Shown here: piece after piece, positions 28,590 to 39,543 of the stretch
How positions within the stretch are numbered: position 1 is the first letter of the stretch
Layout of the letters: each line of letters opens with the position of its first letter
Source of the DNA: Diacronema lutheri
Taxonomy: Eukaryota; Haptophyta; Pavlovophyceae; Pavlovales; Pavlovaceae
Reading direction: 5' to 3'
Length of the DNA stretch: 64,000 nucleotides
NCBI GenBank assembly: GCA_019448385.1
Contig: JAGTXO010000008.1
Location: forward strand, 124,001-188,000
Notes under the pieces: generated by a model
Seen by the model: the letters and a program-made list of their open reading frames with translations, nothing else
Told to the model about the DNA's origin: nothing
Database searches by the model: none
Translations under genes and position numbers: made by a program

Positions 28590-29430
28590 CTTCGGACTCG
28601 CTGCCCGGCTCTGCCTGTGCGGGCGCGATGCACTCGGACTCGATGCCCGGCTCTGCCTTCGTGGGCGCGGTCGCGGGCACGGGCGCGCCCTCGACCCCGT
28701 CGCGGTTGAAGACATCGAACTCGACGCACACGCCGTGGTCCTTGAAGTCGGTGGCCTCGCTGTCGTTCGCGTAAGCCTCGGGCGAACTCGCAACGAGCGA
28801 CGACATCTCGGCGTGGAGCCAGCACATCTCATGCTGCACCGCGTGTTCAGGTTCTCGAGCGCTCCGTTGAAAGAGTCACTCTCACCGAGGCGCTCGCTGC
28901 ACCACACCAGATAGCCATCGAGCTTGTGAGCGTGCTCGTGCGCCCGTGCGAGGTCCTTGGAGAGCGCGTCGGCGCGCGCGCACATGCCGTCGCATGACTT
29001 GGCCGGTGTCATGCTGTGCTTCCAAGGCCTGGTGCTCGGCGCTGAGCGTGTCGTGATCCTCGCGAACGAGCTGCAACCAGCTGCAGCAGCCGCGCGACGC
29101 CGCTGTCGCCGACGATGCGCTGGAGCATGTGGCCCATGAGGTGTGCGCGGCACGTGGCGAGCGCCACATTTTTGCGCAGCAGCGCGAGGATCCGGGCGCC
29201 GCGGACGAGCCGGCCCATGCACTTGAGCGCGTAGATTCGGCCGCACATGCACGCGCCGACGACCGAGTCGGCGGGCCCGCCGTCGAGCCAAAAGTTGGCC
29301 TCGGCCGCATCGCGGCGGCGGGCGACGCGCTGAAGGATGCGCACGCGGTAGTGCCGGTCGACGAGCAGCTCGTCGCCGAAGATCTCGTCGGGCAGCAGCT
29401 CGGAGACGTTCTGGGGGTACATGCTGTGCG
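28290..29430 (-). pseudogene. frame-broken coiled-coil gene copy
   Basis: Coding-like peptides occur in order along the minus strand but in different frames with no convincing introns between them: MYPQNVSELLPDEIFGDELL and IYALKCMGRLVRGARILALL near the 5' side, then REDHDTLSAEHQALEAQHDT, DLARAHEHAHKLDGYLVWCS, and WLHAEMSSLVASSPEAYAND. A Glu/Pro/Ala-rich tail and a last segment PKRAKVPATG ... RSSANGK ending at a TAG near 28290 follow. About three frame changes are needed, so I read it as a decayed copy. The final segment and the DNA after it resemble the 3' end of the EF-hand gene. The family is not recognised. Confidence 0.45.
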
Positions 29431-29850
29431 AGCGTGCACGCGACGAGATCTCGTCGGGCGTGCCGTCCGTTCGTTCAGAGCAGAGCGCGTCGGACCGGCA
29501 GACAGACGATGCAGCGCGCGAAGGCACCTGCGGCGCGCGGCGTGGCCTCGCGTGCCGTCACGAAGCCGCCTGCGCGCACTGCGGAGGCGGCGAGCGCGAC
29601 GAGGGCGGGCGCGGACGAGGTGCTGAGCGGCGTCACGTACGCGCCCTCGCTCGCCGAGCTCGACGCCGCGGCGCTGACGATGCGCGCGGCGTACCACACC
29701 GACCGCCCCTGAGACGATGCGCGGCGCCCGCGGAGGACTGGTCCGTTGGCGCGCAAACCGTGGGCGAAAGGGCGCGAAGCCAACGGCCGTCCGCGCACGT
29801 TCAAACGCGCGCATACGGGTGGCATCCTCCCACCTTCGGCGCCGCTTTCT

Positions 29851-30142
29851 AAAAGGGTGTAGGGTGTAGGGTGTAGGATGCAAAACAAGCCCTCCCCACA
29901 TTTGGGCCCGACGTCATTCCTTCTTCGAAGCCGTGACGTTACTCACATACGAGTACTTTTACTTAGTGTAGGATGTATCTATTCTCTAAGTATTTGCATA
30001 GTGTAGGGTGTAGGATAAGTACGGTTACGAAAGTCCTACAGGGAGTGAAGGAATGACGCTGTGACGAAAGAAGGAATGACGTCGGGCCCAAATGTGGGGA
30101 GGGCTTGTTTTGCATCCTACACCCTGCACCCTACACCCTTTT
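29851..30142 (+). mobile_element. palindromic MITE, copy 1
   Basis: About 290 bp with near-perfect terminal inverted repeats of roughly 75 bp, beginning GGGTGTAGGGTGTAGGGTGT and running through CAAGCCCTCCCCAC and CGACGTCATTCCTTC. The interior is AT-richer than the genome (for example CTCACATACGAGTACTTTTA). No coding capacity, so a non-autonomous DNA element. Confidence 0.8.
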
Positions 30143-30400
30143 AGAAAGCGGCGGCGCCTCAAAGCATGGCGGCTCGACAGCATGGCGCCTCGACAGCATG
30201 GCGTCGTCCAGCGTGGCGTCCAGGATGGCGACTGCGCCCGGGCCGTGACGCCGCGACGTCGTTCGGCTGCGTCACGGAGGAGCGCCATCCGTGCGCCACG
30301 GAGGAGCGGCAGGACCACGACGCGGCGTGACGCTGGACGACGCCATGCTGTATAGGCGCCATGCTGTCGAGCCGCCATGCTCTGAGGCGCCGCCGCTTTT

Positions 30401-30693
30401 CAAAAGGGTGTAGGGTGTAGGGTGTAGGATGCAAAACAAGCCCTCCCCACATCTGGGCCCGACGTCATTCCTTCTTTCGTCACAGCGTCATTCCTTCACT
30501 CCCTGTAGGACTTTCGTAACCGTACTTATCCTACACCCTACACTATGCAAATACTTAGAGAATAGATACATCCTACACTAAGTAAAAGTACTCGTATGTG
30601 AGTAACGTCACGGCTTCGAAGAAGGAATGACGTCGGGCCCAAATGTGGGGAGGGCTTGTTTTGCATCCTACACCCTACACCCTACACCCTTTT
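30401..30693 (-). mobile_element. palindromic MITE, copy 2 (inverted)
   Basis: Nearly identical to the copy at 29851-30142 but reversed. The same terminal GGGTGTA repeats and interior are present with only scattered differences, so the two copies are young or are kept alike by gene conversion. Confidence 0.8.
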
Positions 30694-30803
30694 AGAAAGC
30701 GGCGGCGCCTCAGAGCATGGCGCCCGCCCGCTCGAGCCGGACCTCCGCGCAGCCGGACTCGCCCCGCCCCGGGCTGCTCTGGCTGGGCGACGTCGTGCGC
30801 GCC

Positions 30804-31289
30804 TCAGAACGCCGCGCTCGCCACGCGCACGTAGCCCTCGTCCGGGTCCGGCTCGGGCGCCGCGTCGCGCACCGAGCGCGACGCGGCCTCGACGCCCGGC
30901 GTTTCGGCACGCGAGGCGACGGATGCCTCGTCCGGCCGGCCCCACGGCAGCTGCAGCTCGAGCTGGCGCTGGATGATGCGCGGCGTCGCCACGCGCCCGT
31001 GCTGCACCTCGCGACGTCGCGCGCGCACGTAGAGCACGATCGCCACCGAGCCGCTGAGGCCCATCATCGCGCCGAGCAGCACCGAGATTGTGGTCTCATT
31101 GTCTGCTTGGGCGCGAACGGAAAACGCGCGAAGGGTGGCGACGAAGATCGTTGGGTTGGGTTGGGCCACCGGCTCCCGAGGATTGCTTGTGGCGCTCGAC
31201 TGACCGTTGGCCCAGCTTTTTTTTTTCTCGAACCTACTGTGGAGCCGCCTGCAGCGTGATCTCCCGCGCACAACGACCATGGCCGCCAT
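30804..31289 (-). CDS. single-TM protein, start uncertain
   Basis: About 160 residues. The convincing part is the C-terminal 100: NETTISVLLGAMMGLSGSVA, then IVLYVRARRREVQHGR, a single TM helix followed by a basic stop-transfer stretch, and an acidic tail with EPDPDEGYVRV. The upstream part is Arg/Ser rich and crosses the start of the plus-strand helicase at 31279. An acceptor-like AAGCAG just before ACAATGAG (about 31108) suggests the real gene has an earlier exon, lost or displaced by the neighbouring element. No family recognised. Confidence 0.4.
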   Translation of the reverse strand: MAAMVVVRGRSRCRRLHSRFEKKKSWANGQSSATSNPREPVAQPNPTIFVATLRAFSVRAQADNETTISVLLGAMMGLSGSVAIVLYVRARRREVQHGRVATPRIIQRQLELQLPWGRPDEASVASRAETPGVEAASRSVRDAAPEPDPDEGYVRVASAAF

Positions 31290-33650
31290 CGACCTGCGCG
31301 CCTTCGACGCGGCGCTCGTCAACTGCGAGATCGTGAGCACGCGGCCGGTCAAGCCGAGCGAGCAGGCGCGCACGGTCGACAAGCTGAGCTACGGGCCGTC
31401 GCGCCGCGCGCTCGCCTTCGTCTCGCCGCCCTGCGTCGTCGACTGGCCCGAGCTCACGGGCGACGGCAACTTTGGCACCATGTACGGGCCGACGGACGTC
31501 GACAAGGCGGCGTACACGGCCGGCGTGACCGACAAGGAGCTGCCGATTGAAGGCGCGCCGCTCGCGCAGATGGACGCCTACTTTGGCGCCCTGCGCGCCA
31601 TCGACGATCAGCGCGTCGAGACGGTGCACGCGCGCCAGAAGGAGCTGCTCAACACGCGCGGCCTCTCGAAGGAGGAGGTGCGCGGCAAGCTCTCGCCCGC
31701 CGTCAAGCCCAAGTACGAGGACGACACGCTCGCGCACACGCGGCTGAACATGTCGACGCGCACGTTCACGTGGGCGGGCTCCGAGCGCGTCGTGCCGCTC
31801 GTCGACGCGCGGCGCGAACCGGTCGACGAGATCCGGCACGAGGACGTCTGCGCCATCGCCACGCAGCTCGACCGCGTCTACACGGGGCTCACGGGCTCGA
31901 TGTTTGGCACCAAGTGGAACGTGTGCGGGGTCATGCTCCTGAAGCGCGCCGAGCAGCGGCCGCAGCCCGGCTCGGACGCCTTCGCCTCGTACGGCGTGCC
32001 CGCCTGGGCCGACACGTTCGACTCCACGGGGCTGTACGTGCCCGACGAGCGCGAGCGCGCGGCGGCGCTCGCGGCGGTGGCCGGTCTGCGCACGGCGCGC
32101 GCGCCGGCCGGGCCGGGCGGGCGCGAGCTCGCGCGCGCGCAGGGCTACCATCGCGCCGAGCGGGCTGCGAGCGCGGCGGCGGCGCGCGCGGCGATGGCCG
32201 AGGGCGGCCAGCAGTGCGCGCTCCACGGCGCGGTCGTCAAATCGGCGCTGCGCGGCGTGGGCAACCGGCTGCATCTTTGCGACGCGCCGGGCGGAACGGG
32301 CAAGACGTTCGTCGAGCGCGCCATTATCGCCGCCGTGCGCGCGGATGGGCACGCGGTCGTCGTGGGCGCGTCCTCGGGCGTCGCCGCCACGCTGCTGCCC
32401 GACGGCCGCACCTTCCACTTGACCTTCAAGGTGCCCGGCGGTGCCGACTCCGACGGGCAAGCCGTTCAATGGCGTGCCGCGCTCCGAGCGCGGGCGCTCC
32501 CTGGCCGCCGCGGCGGCTGGTCGTGTGGGACGAGGCGCCGATGCAGACGCGGTGCCACCTCGACTCGCCTGATCGGTGTTTGCGCGACGTGACGGGCGTC
32601 GACGAGCGCTTCGGCGGCGAGACGCTGCTGCTCGCCGGCGACTTTCGCCAGTGCTTGCCGGTGGTGCGGCGCGGCTCGCGCGCGCAGATCGTGCGCTCCT
32701 GCCTCAAGTACTCGGCGCCGTGGCAGCACGATCGGCAGCACGCCTTGGTCGAGAACGTTCGCGCCTCGAGCGCGGCGCGCGACACGGGCGACGCGCTCGG
32801 CGCGGGCGAGTGGGCGGAGCTGCTGCGCAGCCCCGGCGACGGCGCCGTTCCCGCGGCGGTGCCGGCGGCCGGGGCCATGCCCGGCGCATTCCCGCTCGAT
32901 CCCGTGCAGCTGCCCGAGGCCGTCGGCGGCGTCCCCATCCGCGTGGGCTCGGCCTACCCGACGGAGCTCGTGACGACTTTGTCCACGGCGCGACGTGTTG
33001 GACCGACGACGGCTCGCTGTGCGACCGCGCGGTGCTCTGCGCCAAGCAGACGGACGTGGCGCGGATCAACTGGCTGGCGATCGGCCGCTTCCCGGGCGCG
33101 GCGGCGAGGTGCGCGTCGGCGGACGAGCTGGCGCGACGACGGGGCGGGCAAGCAGATTGCGCGGGCGTCGGTCGAATTCCTCGACTCGCTCGAGCACGCG
33201 CAGATGCCGCACCGCGTCCTCGACCTGAAGCCCGGGATGGTGGTGATGCTGCCGCGCAACCTCTCGCCCGGCGAGGGGCTGTGCGGCGGCACGCGGCTGA
33301 TCGTGCGCGGCGTGCGCGCCGGCGGCCGGCTGCTCGAGTGCGCACGCCCCGGCGCGGCCGCCGGGCGCGACAGCACCGTGCTCGTCGCGCGTGTCGACCA
33401 CCACTCGCCCGACGACGGCACGTTCGCGCTTGTGCGGATGCGCCGCCAGTTCCCCGGTGCGGCCGGCGTAACGAGGCGCAGGGGCAAGCGCTCGGGTGCG
33501 CGGGCGTGTGGCTCGCCGAGCCGTGCTTCACGCACGGCCAGCTCCACGTGGCCGCTTCGCGCGTCGGGCACACGTCGCGCGTCCGCTTTGCGCTCGGCCC
33601 GGACCTCGTGACGCGCAGCGTCGTCTTCAAAGAGGTGCTCCGCGCGGTCA
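31279..33650 (+). mobile_element. element-type ssDNA-binding-like domain plus PIF1/Helitron-like helicase
   Basis: From MAAIDLRAFDAALVNCEIVS, the first 280 residues resemble the ssDNA-binding-like proteins of large DNA viruses and transposons: a long beta-rich block with ALAFVSPPCVVDWPELTGDG, the segment KELLNTRGLSKEEVRGKLSP, then FGTKWNVCGVMLLKR. A superfamily 1 PIF1 helicase follows: CDAPGGTGKTF (Walker A), VVGASSGVAATLLPDGRTFH, then VWDEAPM, LLLAGDFRQCLPVV, VVMLPRNLSPGEGLCGGTRL and a C-terminal FTHGQLHVAASRVGHTSR. GRTFH and the GLCGGTRLIV block are Helitron-style. It reads in more than one frame, through introns or a few breaks. No HUH Rep domain or capsid gene was found, so the element class stays open. 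Confidence 0.65.
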
Positions 33651-34308
33651 GCGGTGGCGAGGCGGCGGCGGCGGCGCTCGCCGCGGCCGCCGTCGCCGCC
33701 GCGCGCGAATGCGCGGCGGCGGCGCGCGGTGGCGGCGGGCGCGGACGGCGCGCGCGGCGCCGGCGGCGGGCGGCGCGCTGGCGGCGGGCGCGCCGCCGGC
33801 GCGCGGTGCTGGCCAGCACCCGCCGGCGCGACGCCCGCCGCGCCGCTCGCGCCGACGCGCAGCCGTCGGGTGCTCGCCAGCACCGCGCGCCGCGCGACCG
33901 GCCCGCGTACCTGCGCGCCCTTCTAGGGCGCGCAGGGCGGCGCCAATGCGGCCGGCGCGCAGGGGCCTCACGCTGGCGCGCTGCCCGCCGCCGCGTGGGT
34001 CGCCGCTGCGCGCGTGCCGTCGGCGCTGCCGCCGCCCGGCGTCGCGCTCGCGCCGCAGCCGCAGCCGCCGCCGCCGCCGTCGCCGCCGCCTGCCGCCTGC
34101 CGGCAAGCTGGGCAAGTGCGCAGCGGCGGCGACGGCGGTGCGCGACCCGGCGAGCAGGCGGCGCGCCGCCGAGCCGGGGGCGGGCTCCGTGGGCGACGAG
34201 GCTCGCCCGCCACTCGCACTACTCGCGCGCCAAGTGCGCACAACGCGCCCCCCCCCCCCCCCCCCCCCCCCCCACCCCACCCCCCGATGAAATTATTGCT
34301 CATACCAT
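33651..34308. other. Ala/Arg-rich GC repeat region with a C26 run
   Basis: Follows the helicase motifs. All frames read as Ala/Arg/Gly low complexity, with short imperfect CGGCGGCG repeats and 26 C at 34248-34273. An ATG in good context lies at 34309, but no recognisable domain follows it directly. Confidence 0.5.
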
Positions 34309-35220
34309 GGCGTCGCGCCACGGCAGTACGCCCGTGGCCCCGGCGGCCAGCCTCGCGCCGCTACGCCGTGTCGTCGCGGCCGGCGCACACAGCGAACTGT
34401 GTTTCCGCGGCACATGCCCGGCTGCTCGCGCGCTGCAAGCTTGCCGAACTGCTCGCGCTGGAATGGCGCGTTGCGGGCGTGCCCGCGCACCGCGCGTGTG
34501 CCATGCGCGTTCCGGGAGCGCCGCGCCGCGCGCCAAAGCGGCGCGCGGCGGACGTGCGGCCTCGGGCCGAAGAGGGGCCGGCGCGACCGGCCGCGAGGCG
34601 GGCGCAGACGCTCGGCGTGCCGGTCGATGCGTCGTCCAAATCCGCGTCGGGCGGATGCGCGCCTGGGCCGGCGCTGCGTGCAGTCGGCGGGGCCCGGCCA
34701 CGCGCTCGGGCGTAACGTTCGCGCCTGTTCGGCCGAGGCGCACTCGCCGTCCCCTCGCGCCGGCAACGTGCGTGCGGGCCAGCACGCAGGCAGCGTACGA
34801 TGCCACGGCAGCGGCGAGCGCGTCCCCGCCGGTGTGCCGCTCGGCGCCCCGTCACGCGCAACGTGCGCGCCGCCCGCTGCATGCGCACGCATACGCGCGC
34901 TGGCAGCGTGCGCAAAATTGCCCGGGCAAGATCGTCCCGCGCTCGCGCCGCCGACGCATCATTCCATGTGTCCGTTTCGGCATCTGCCACCATCCACCAG
35001 CCCTCGAAAGCCGGCTTGCGCGTGGGCGCCCGTCCGGTGCGAGAAGCGGCTCGCGTCCTCGCGCGGGGCGCCTCCGCGCCAGGCGCCCGGCGCGCGCTCG
35101 TCTTGCCGCGCCACCACGCTGATCTGCGCCCAACCCTCGCTCGCCAATTCCCCCGTCGTCCCTGCTGCGCAGCCCGCAACAGCGCGCGCATGGCGCGTGC
35201 ACGGCGCGGCGCCTTGAGCA

Positions 35221-36856
35221 AGTTTTACGTCGTCGGTCGGCAGCCTGTGGAAGACGCGTTTGACGGCCCGATGTGGCCGGTGAGAGTGCCCGGCGTGCCG
35301 CGTGGTGAGCGCCTGCACGGCTTGCCGGGCTCGGCGCGCGCCCAGCCAGCCTCCCTCCATCCCGCCGCAAACCGTGCGTGCGCACCCCGCACACCCGGCG
35401 CTGCGCGGCGCGGCGCAGGCGCGAAAAACGAGGGCAGCGCGTGCTACACGACCGTCCTTATGCAATCGCTCTTCGCCCTGAACATGCTCCGTGCGATGCT
35501 TCGCTCCGCTTCGCGCCGTGCCAACAGCGTCGAGAGGGCGCGTTTTCGGGACTTTGGCACGCTGATCGAGGACACCAGGGCGCCGACACGGCTGTGTCTT
35601 GTGTCCGTCATCGACGTCATCTCGGGCCGTGGCGCGCGAAGGACGCCGCAGGATGCCGCTGAGTTCTTCCGGTTGCTGCTCGGCCGAGTGCCCGGGCTCG
35701 CTGCGGCCTTTGAAGCCGACACACGCGTCGGGCCAGTGCTCGAGCAGATCGCCGTGCCTTCAGAGGCCGGCGAGGGCATCGCCGTACTCGTCAGCGTCGG
35801 CGGCGATGCGGCGCGCGCGCTTGCACACGCTCTGGGGGGCGCCGCTGGGCCGCCGCGGGATCGCCACACGAACGCGGGCCACTCGGGCGTGCTCACGCCA
35901 GCCAGCATTGCTGTCGAGGCGCCGCGCACGACGCGCGGCAATGGCTCGCAGTGCAAGAACAACCGCGCGCTCGTGTGCGCGCCGCGGCTGCTGCTCGGCG
36001 GGCGCGACCACCTCCCCGTCGCCGGCGTGGTGCACGTGGGCAAGGGGCCGATGAGCGGGCACCTTGTCGCCATCGTGCTCCGCAACGAGGCTTGGTTTCC
36101 GTGCGACGACTACAACGTGCGGCGGCGCGCACGGTCGCTCGGTGCCGCGACCGGCGGTCGAGCGCAGCCGCGACCGCCCCGTCCTCCCGCGCGGCACGCG
36201 CGCGTGGCCTGAAAGCTCGCGCGCGCGCCTGCCGCACGCACGCGCGTTGCCCGCGCAGATCTACAACGTGCCTGAGTCCGACGCGCTGGCGTGGGCAAGT
36301 GGTGCGAGCATGCTCGTTCACAGCCGGCTCGACGTGGAGCCGTTGGACCCGGCGCTGGGCTCAGCGTCACCGCCGTCGGCCGCATCGCCTGCGTGGCCGA
36401 GCTCGGAGCCCGACGCGCCGACCTTGCCGGCAGCCTGGCCGCGGGTGCGGCAGATGGCAGCGGTGCCAACAGATGCGACGATCGGCATCGCGGAGACGGC
36501 TGCAGACATCTCTACGGCGGCGATCGGCCCAGCTGCGTGCGAGGCCCGCCAAGTTGTCTCCGTGACGCGCGCATTGCCAACAGCGGTGAGTGCGTCCTCG
36601 TCTCCGGCGGCCGCTGTGCCCCCCCCCCCCCCCCCCCCCACACACACACACAACTCTCCCTACCTTCTTCCTCCTTTCGCACCTCGCACGCGCACGCCGT
36701 CCGCTGTCCGCTGTCCGCGGCCCAAATTGCCTTGCGGAAGCCGAGCAGGCAGAGCCCTGCTTGGATGGCTCCAGCGCGCATCTTGTGGATGGCGACGCTG
36801 TGGGCGAGCACGGACGCTCAAATGTGACCAGTGGCGCGCACGTGCACGTGCGCTAA
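35221..36856 (+). CDS. ubiquitin carboxyl-terminal hydrolase (USP, peptidase C19)
   Basis: Predicted exons end at 36116, then 36259-36585 and 36749-36856, all phase 0. The catalytic Cys box is NEGSACYTTVLMQSLFALN, a variant of G-N-T-C-Y. RTPQDAAEFFRLLLGRV is the QDA-E-F motif. The His box is VAGVVHVGKGPMSGHLVAIV followed by WFPCDDYN with the Asp. The C-terminal block PESDALAWASGASMLVHSRL is on the next exon. The donor at 36586 is GTGAGT, and that intron holds a C21 run and a (CA)n stretch. Cys, His and Asp are all present, so it could be active. The 5' end is unresolved: upstream sequence to about 34309 is open in several frames but not domain-bearing. Confidence 0.72.
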
Positions 36857-37080
36857 CTGGACGTCGAGCGTGTGCGCCTTGTCCGCACGTGTGCACTCAC
36901 GTGCGACTGCGGCGATCTGCCCGGCGTAGTAGTCCGCGCGCGCGGGAGCCGCGTCGGCAGTAGGAGCAGGATAACGTACTTGCGCCTGACGAGGACGGCG
37001 AGAAGTGCGGCTTTTCGCTCGGGGTCTACCATGCCGCCGAGGTTGGCGCTGGCGCGCGTGAGGCAGTCGGAGCGCGCTGG
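36850..37080 (-). mobile_element. possible LINE endonuclease N-terminal relic
   Basis: The minus strand reads RASANLGGMVDPERKAALLA followed by VLVRRKYVILLLLPTRL. This resembles the start of APE-type LINE endonucleases (N-V-R-G-L ... R-x-x-L-L-x-x-L ... D-V-x-L-L-Q-E-T-H). The catalytic Glu position reads Pro here, and nothing recognisable follows. No reverse transcriptase is visible, so at most a short decayed fragment. Confidence 0.35.
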
Positions 37081-39543
37081 GCCCGGGTTGAAGGCCTCAC
37101 CCCGGGGGACGGGAGGATTCAAGGCGCCGAGCCGCTGCGGGTGCGGCGGGAGGCCCCGGGCGGGTGTGCTAATGCGGCTCGATGGCCGCCTGCCGGGGGG
37201 GGGGGGGGGGGCGTTGGGCCGCCCGCGGAAACGGAGGTGAGCGTGTGGGAGCGGCGCGCGTCGGCGCGCGCGGCTGGCGTGCAGCACGGATAAGTCTTGT
37301 GTGGACTTCGCGGGGCGGATCCCGGTGCAGGGATTGCCGACGTAGGCCGCGAGCGCGAGCAGGGCGGGGATGAAGACGGATGATGGGGTTGGGGCCAAGG
37401 CCGCCGCACCCGCAGCTATCACGGTGGCAGCGACCGCCACGGTCAGTGCGAGGCTCGCGTGGCCGCTGCGCGGGCAGCTCGCCCGCCAGGTCCAGGAGGG
37501 CCGGCCTGCGGCCTCAGTGCCCAGCGTTGGGCATGTCAGCGTCTGCGTCTGCGGGCCCGCCACTGCGATGGCGCATTGAGCCTGGCGCACCAAAACGCAA
37601 TCGGTCCGCCGATCGGGGGGGGGGGGGGGGGGGGGGGGGGGCGAGGCGTGCGCGGGGGCTTGGGGTGGGCTCCGGGTGCCGGCGCTGTGCCAGCGGCGGG
37701 CTTGGTTGACGCCGTCTCGCCGGGGCCCTTGCGCCTTGCGGCGCGAGCGTCGCGGAGGGGCGTCGGCTGCGCTGGCTCCGCGTCGGCGGTGGCGTGGGGC
37801 AGGCTCTTGTGGAGGGCGGAGCGCTCGCGCACGAGTCGGTTGCCAAGGCGGGCTGTCTGCGTGCCGTTGGGCTGCGCTTGGGCAGGTAGGACCTGCGGCC
37901 TCGGGGGCGGGCGGGTTTTCGTGTTGGGCCAGGCGGCAACGCGCACCGGCCGTGTTCGCGGCCGGCAGGCGGACGTCCGCAGCGGGGCGGAGAATGCGGG
38001 TGAAGCGCTTGCACGGGCGCGGTTCGCACCTGGCGGCCAGGCGATCACGAACCGTTGGGTCGCCCGGCTGTTTGGTGGAGCCGAGGGCAGCAAGGATAGC
38101 GAGCTTGGCCGCCTCATCGGTGACGAGCGGCACTGTTGCCCAGCTCTGTACCTCGAAGCCCTGGATGTGCAGGCGTCGGGGAAGTTCCCGGCAGCGTCGC
38201 CTGCGTCCGTCGAGAGGCGGACCGAAGTCGCGCCCGTGCCCCCGTTGGCGACACCGAGCTCTCGCTCGTTCACACCGGCCCGCCGACGCGGGCGCGTGGT
38301 GCGCGCGCGTTGGGTGCGTGTCTGCCTCGAGCAGCGTGCCCAGTCGCAGTGTGGGCGCGTGTCCGTCTGCCTCAAAACGCCACGTGGAGGGGAAGGCGCG
38401 GGGCGGGCTCGCCGAGGAGGTGCCGCCGCTCGCTGCCACCCGGCGCGGGCTCGGGGCAGCCGTCTTCGGGTGCCGCGCTCTTCGCGCCATGCACGAACGT
38501 TCCGCCGCGCTCGCAGCGCGCGAGCGCACACACAGAGCGCGCGGCGACCCCGGCGGGGGCAGTGCGTCCCGGTGGCACTCGCGGGCGCGCGCCTGGCCTG
38601 GGCGCAGCTGGGCGCGTTGCCGCCCGCGCAGCGAGCCGCCCGCGCGCCTCGCCGCGCGCGCGCTTCGTCGCACGCGTGCGCCCTGCATGCACGCGCACAG
38701 CGCGCGGCGGCTCGGCGCAGTGCAAGGCAGAGCGTGCTGCAACGGTTGCGAGGGCGCGCACGCGCGGCGCGGCGCGCCCCTGTGTGGTCGCCTGCGCGCG
38801 GCGCGTGGTCCGGACGCAGCTCGGTGGCGTGATGCCGTTCGTGCAACACAGTGCGCGTGAGAGCCGCACGTGCACACCTGCAGTGCAACGCGGCATTGCG
38901 CGCGTTGCGTGGGCGGAGCGCGGCTGGATGTGCTTGAGGTCGCGCAGCATGCCGCGCGCCGCGCGCTGTGCGGCGCAGCGAGTCGGCCATGCCCCTGGTC
39001 CTCGTCTCCGGGGGGGGGGGGGGGTGGTGGTGGCAACCAGGATCCGCCAGCGCGTGGTGGGCGCCGTCCAACTCCCAGCCAGGATGCGCCCCGTTCTTCC
39101 CGGACACTCTCCGTCCAAACCCGCCGCCCAGCCTGCCGCCGCACCCGCCGCCAACGCCGCCGCGCACCCATCCGCCGAGCTCACCTCGCGCGCGCTCGCG
39201 CTCACGCTGCGCGACGAGGCTGCGCAGGCCGGCGCGCGGCCGTGCAGAGCAGCGCAGGCCGGCGCGCGGCCGCGCGCGCGCGCTCACGTTGCGGCCGCGC
39301 AGCGAGCTTTCGCCGCGTCGCAGCCCCTCCGAGCAGCCACGATGCACGCCCCCGGAGGACGTTGGCCGCGCTCGGAGGCCGCGCTCGGGCGCGCAAAGAG
39401 AGGCGGCGCGGGCAAACGAGTAGGCTCGGCGCGCTGGCGGGTCCTGGTTGTGGGAGAGCGGGGCATTCTCCAGGGCATCATGTAAATTCTCCCAAGTATC
39501 ATCCGGGCCGCCATCCGGACACTGACGTGCCCACAGTCTGCAG
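37081..39543. other. gene-poor GC-rich region with three G runs
   Basis: All six frames are open for long distances but are Arg/Ala/Pro low complexity with no domain motif I trust. It contains G runs at 37195-37211 (17), 37615-37641 (27) and 39010-39024 (15), which would be C runs on the minus strand. Short direct repeats of GCAGGCCGGCGCGCGGCCG lie near 39225-39273. It may be the remains of a minus-strand element. Confidence 0.45.

Larger units (their letters stand above)
29841..30703. repeat. 860-bp compound palindrome
   Basis: The outer arms GCCGCTTTCT (29841-29850) and AGAAAGCGGC (30694-30703) match, the two MITE copies face each other, and the 258-bp centre (30143-30400) is itself an imperfect inverted repeat built from GCATGGCGGCTCGACAGCAT and GCCATGCTGTCGAGCCGCCA. 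Confidence 0.8.

Noticed and set aside
29821-29880. GGGTGTA repeats as an interstitial telomere
   Set aside because: The unit is not TTTAGGG or TTAGGG, and it forms the terminal inverted repeat of the MITE, which explains it better.
31279-33650. A true Helitron
   Set aside because: The helicase is Helitron-like, but I found no HUH Rep domain (His-x-His with Tyr pair) in any frame nearby, and no Helitron end hairpin.
34800-35220. N-terminal extension of the USP protein
   Set aside because: The frame is open, but all overlapping frames are too, and composition is Arg/Ala rich without a domain. The start was left open instead.
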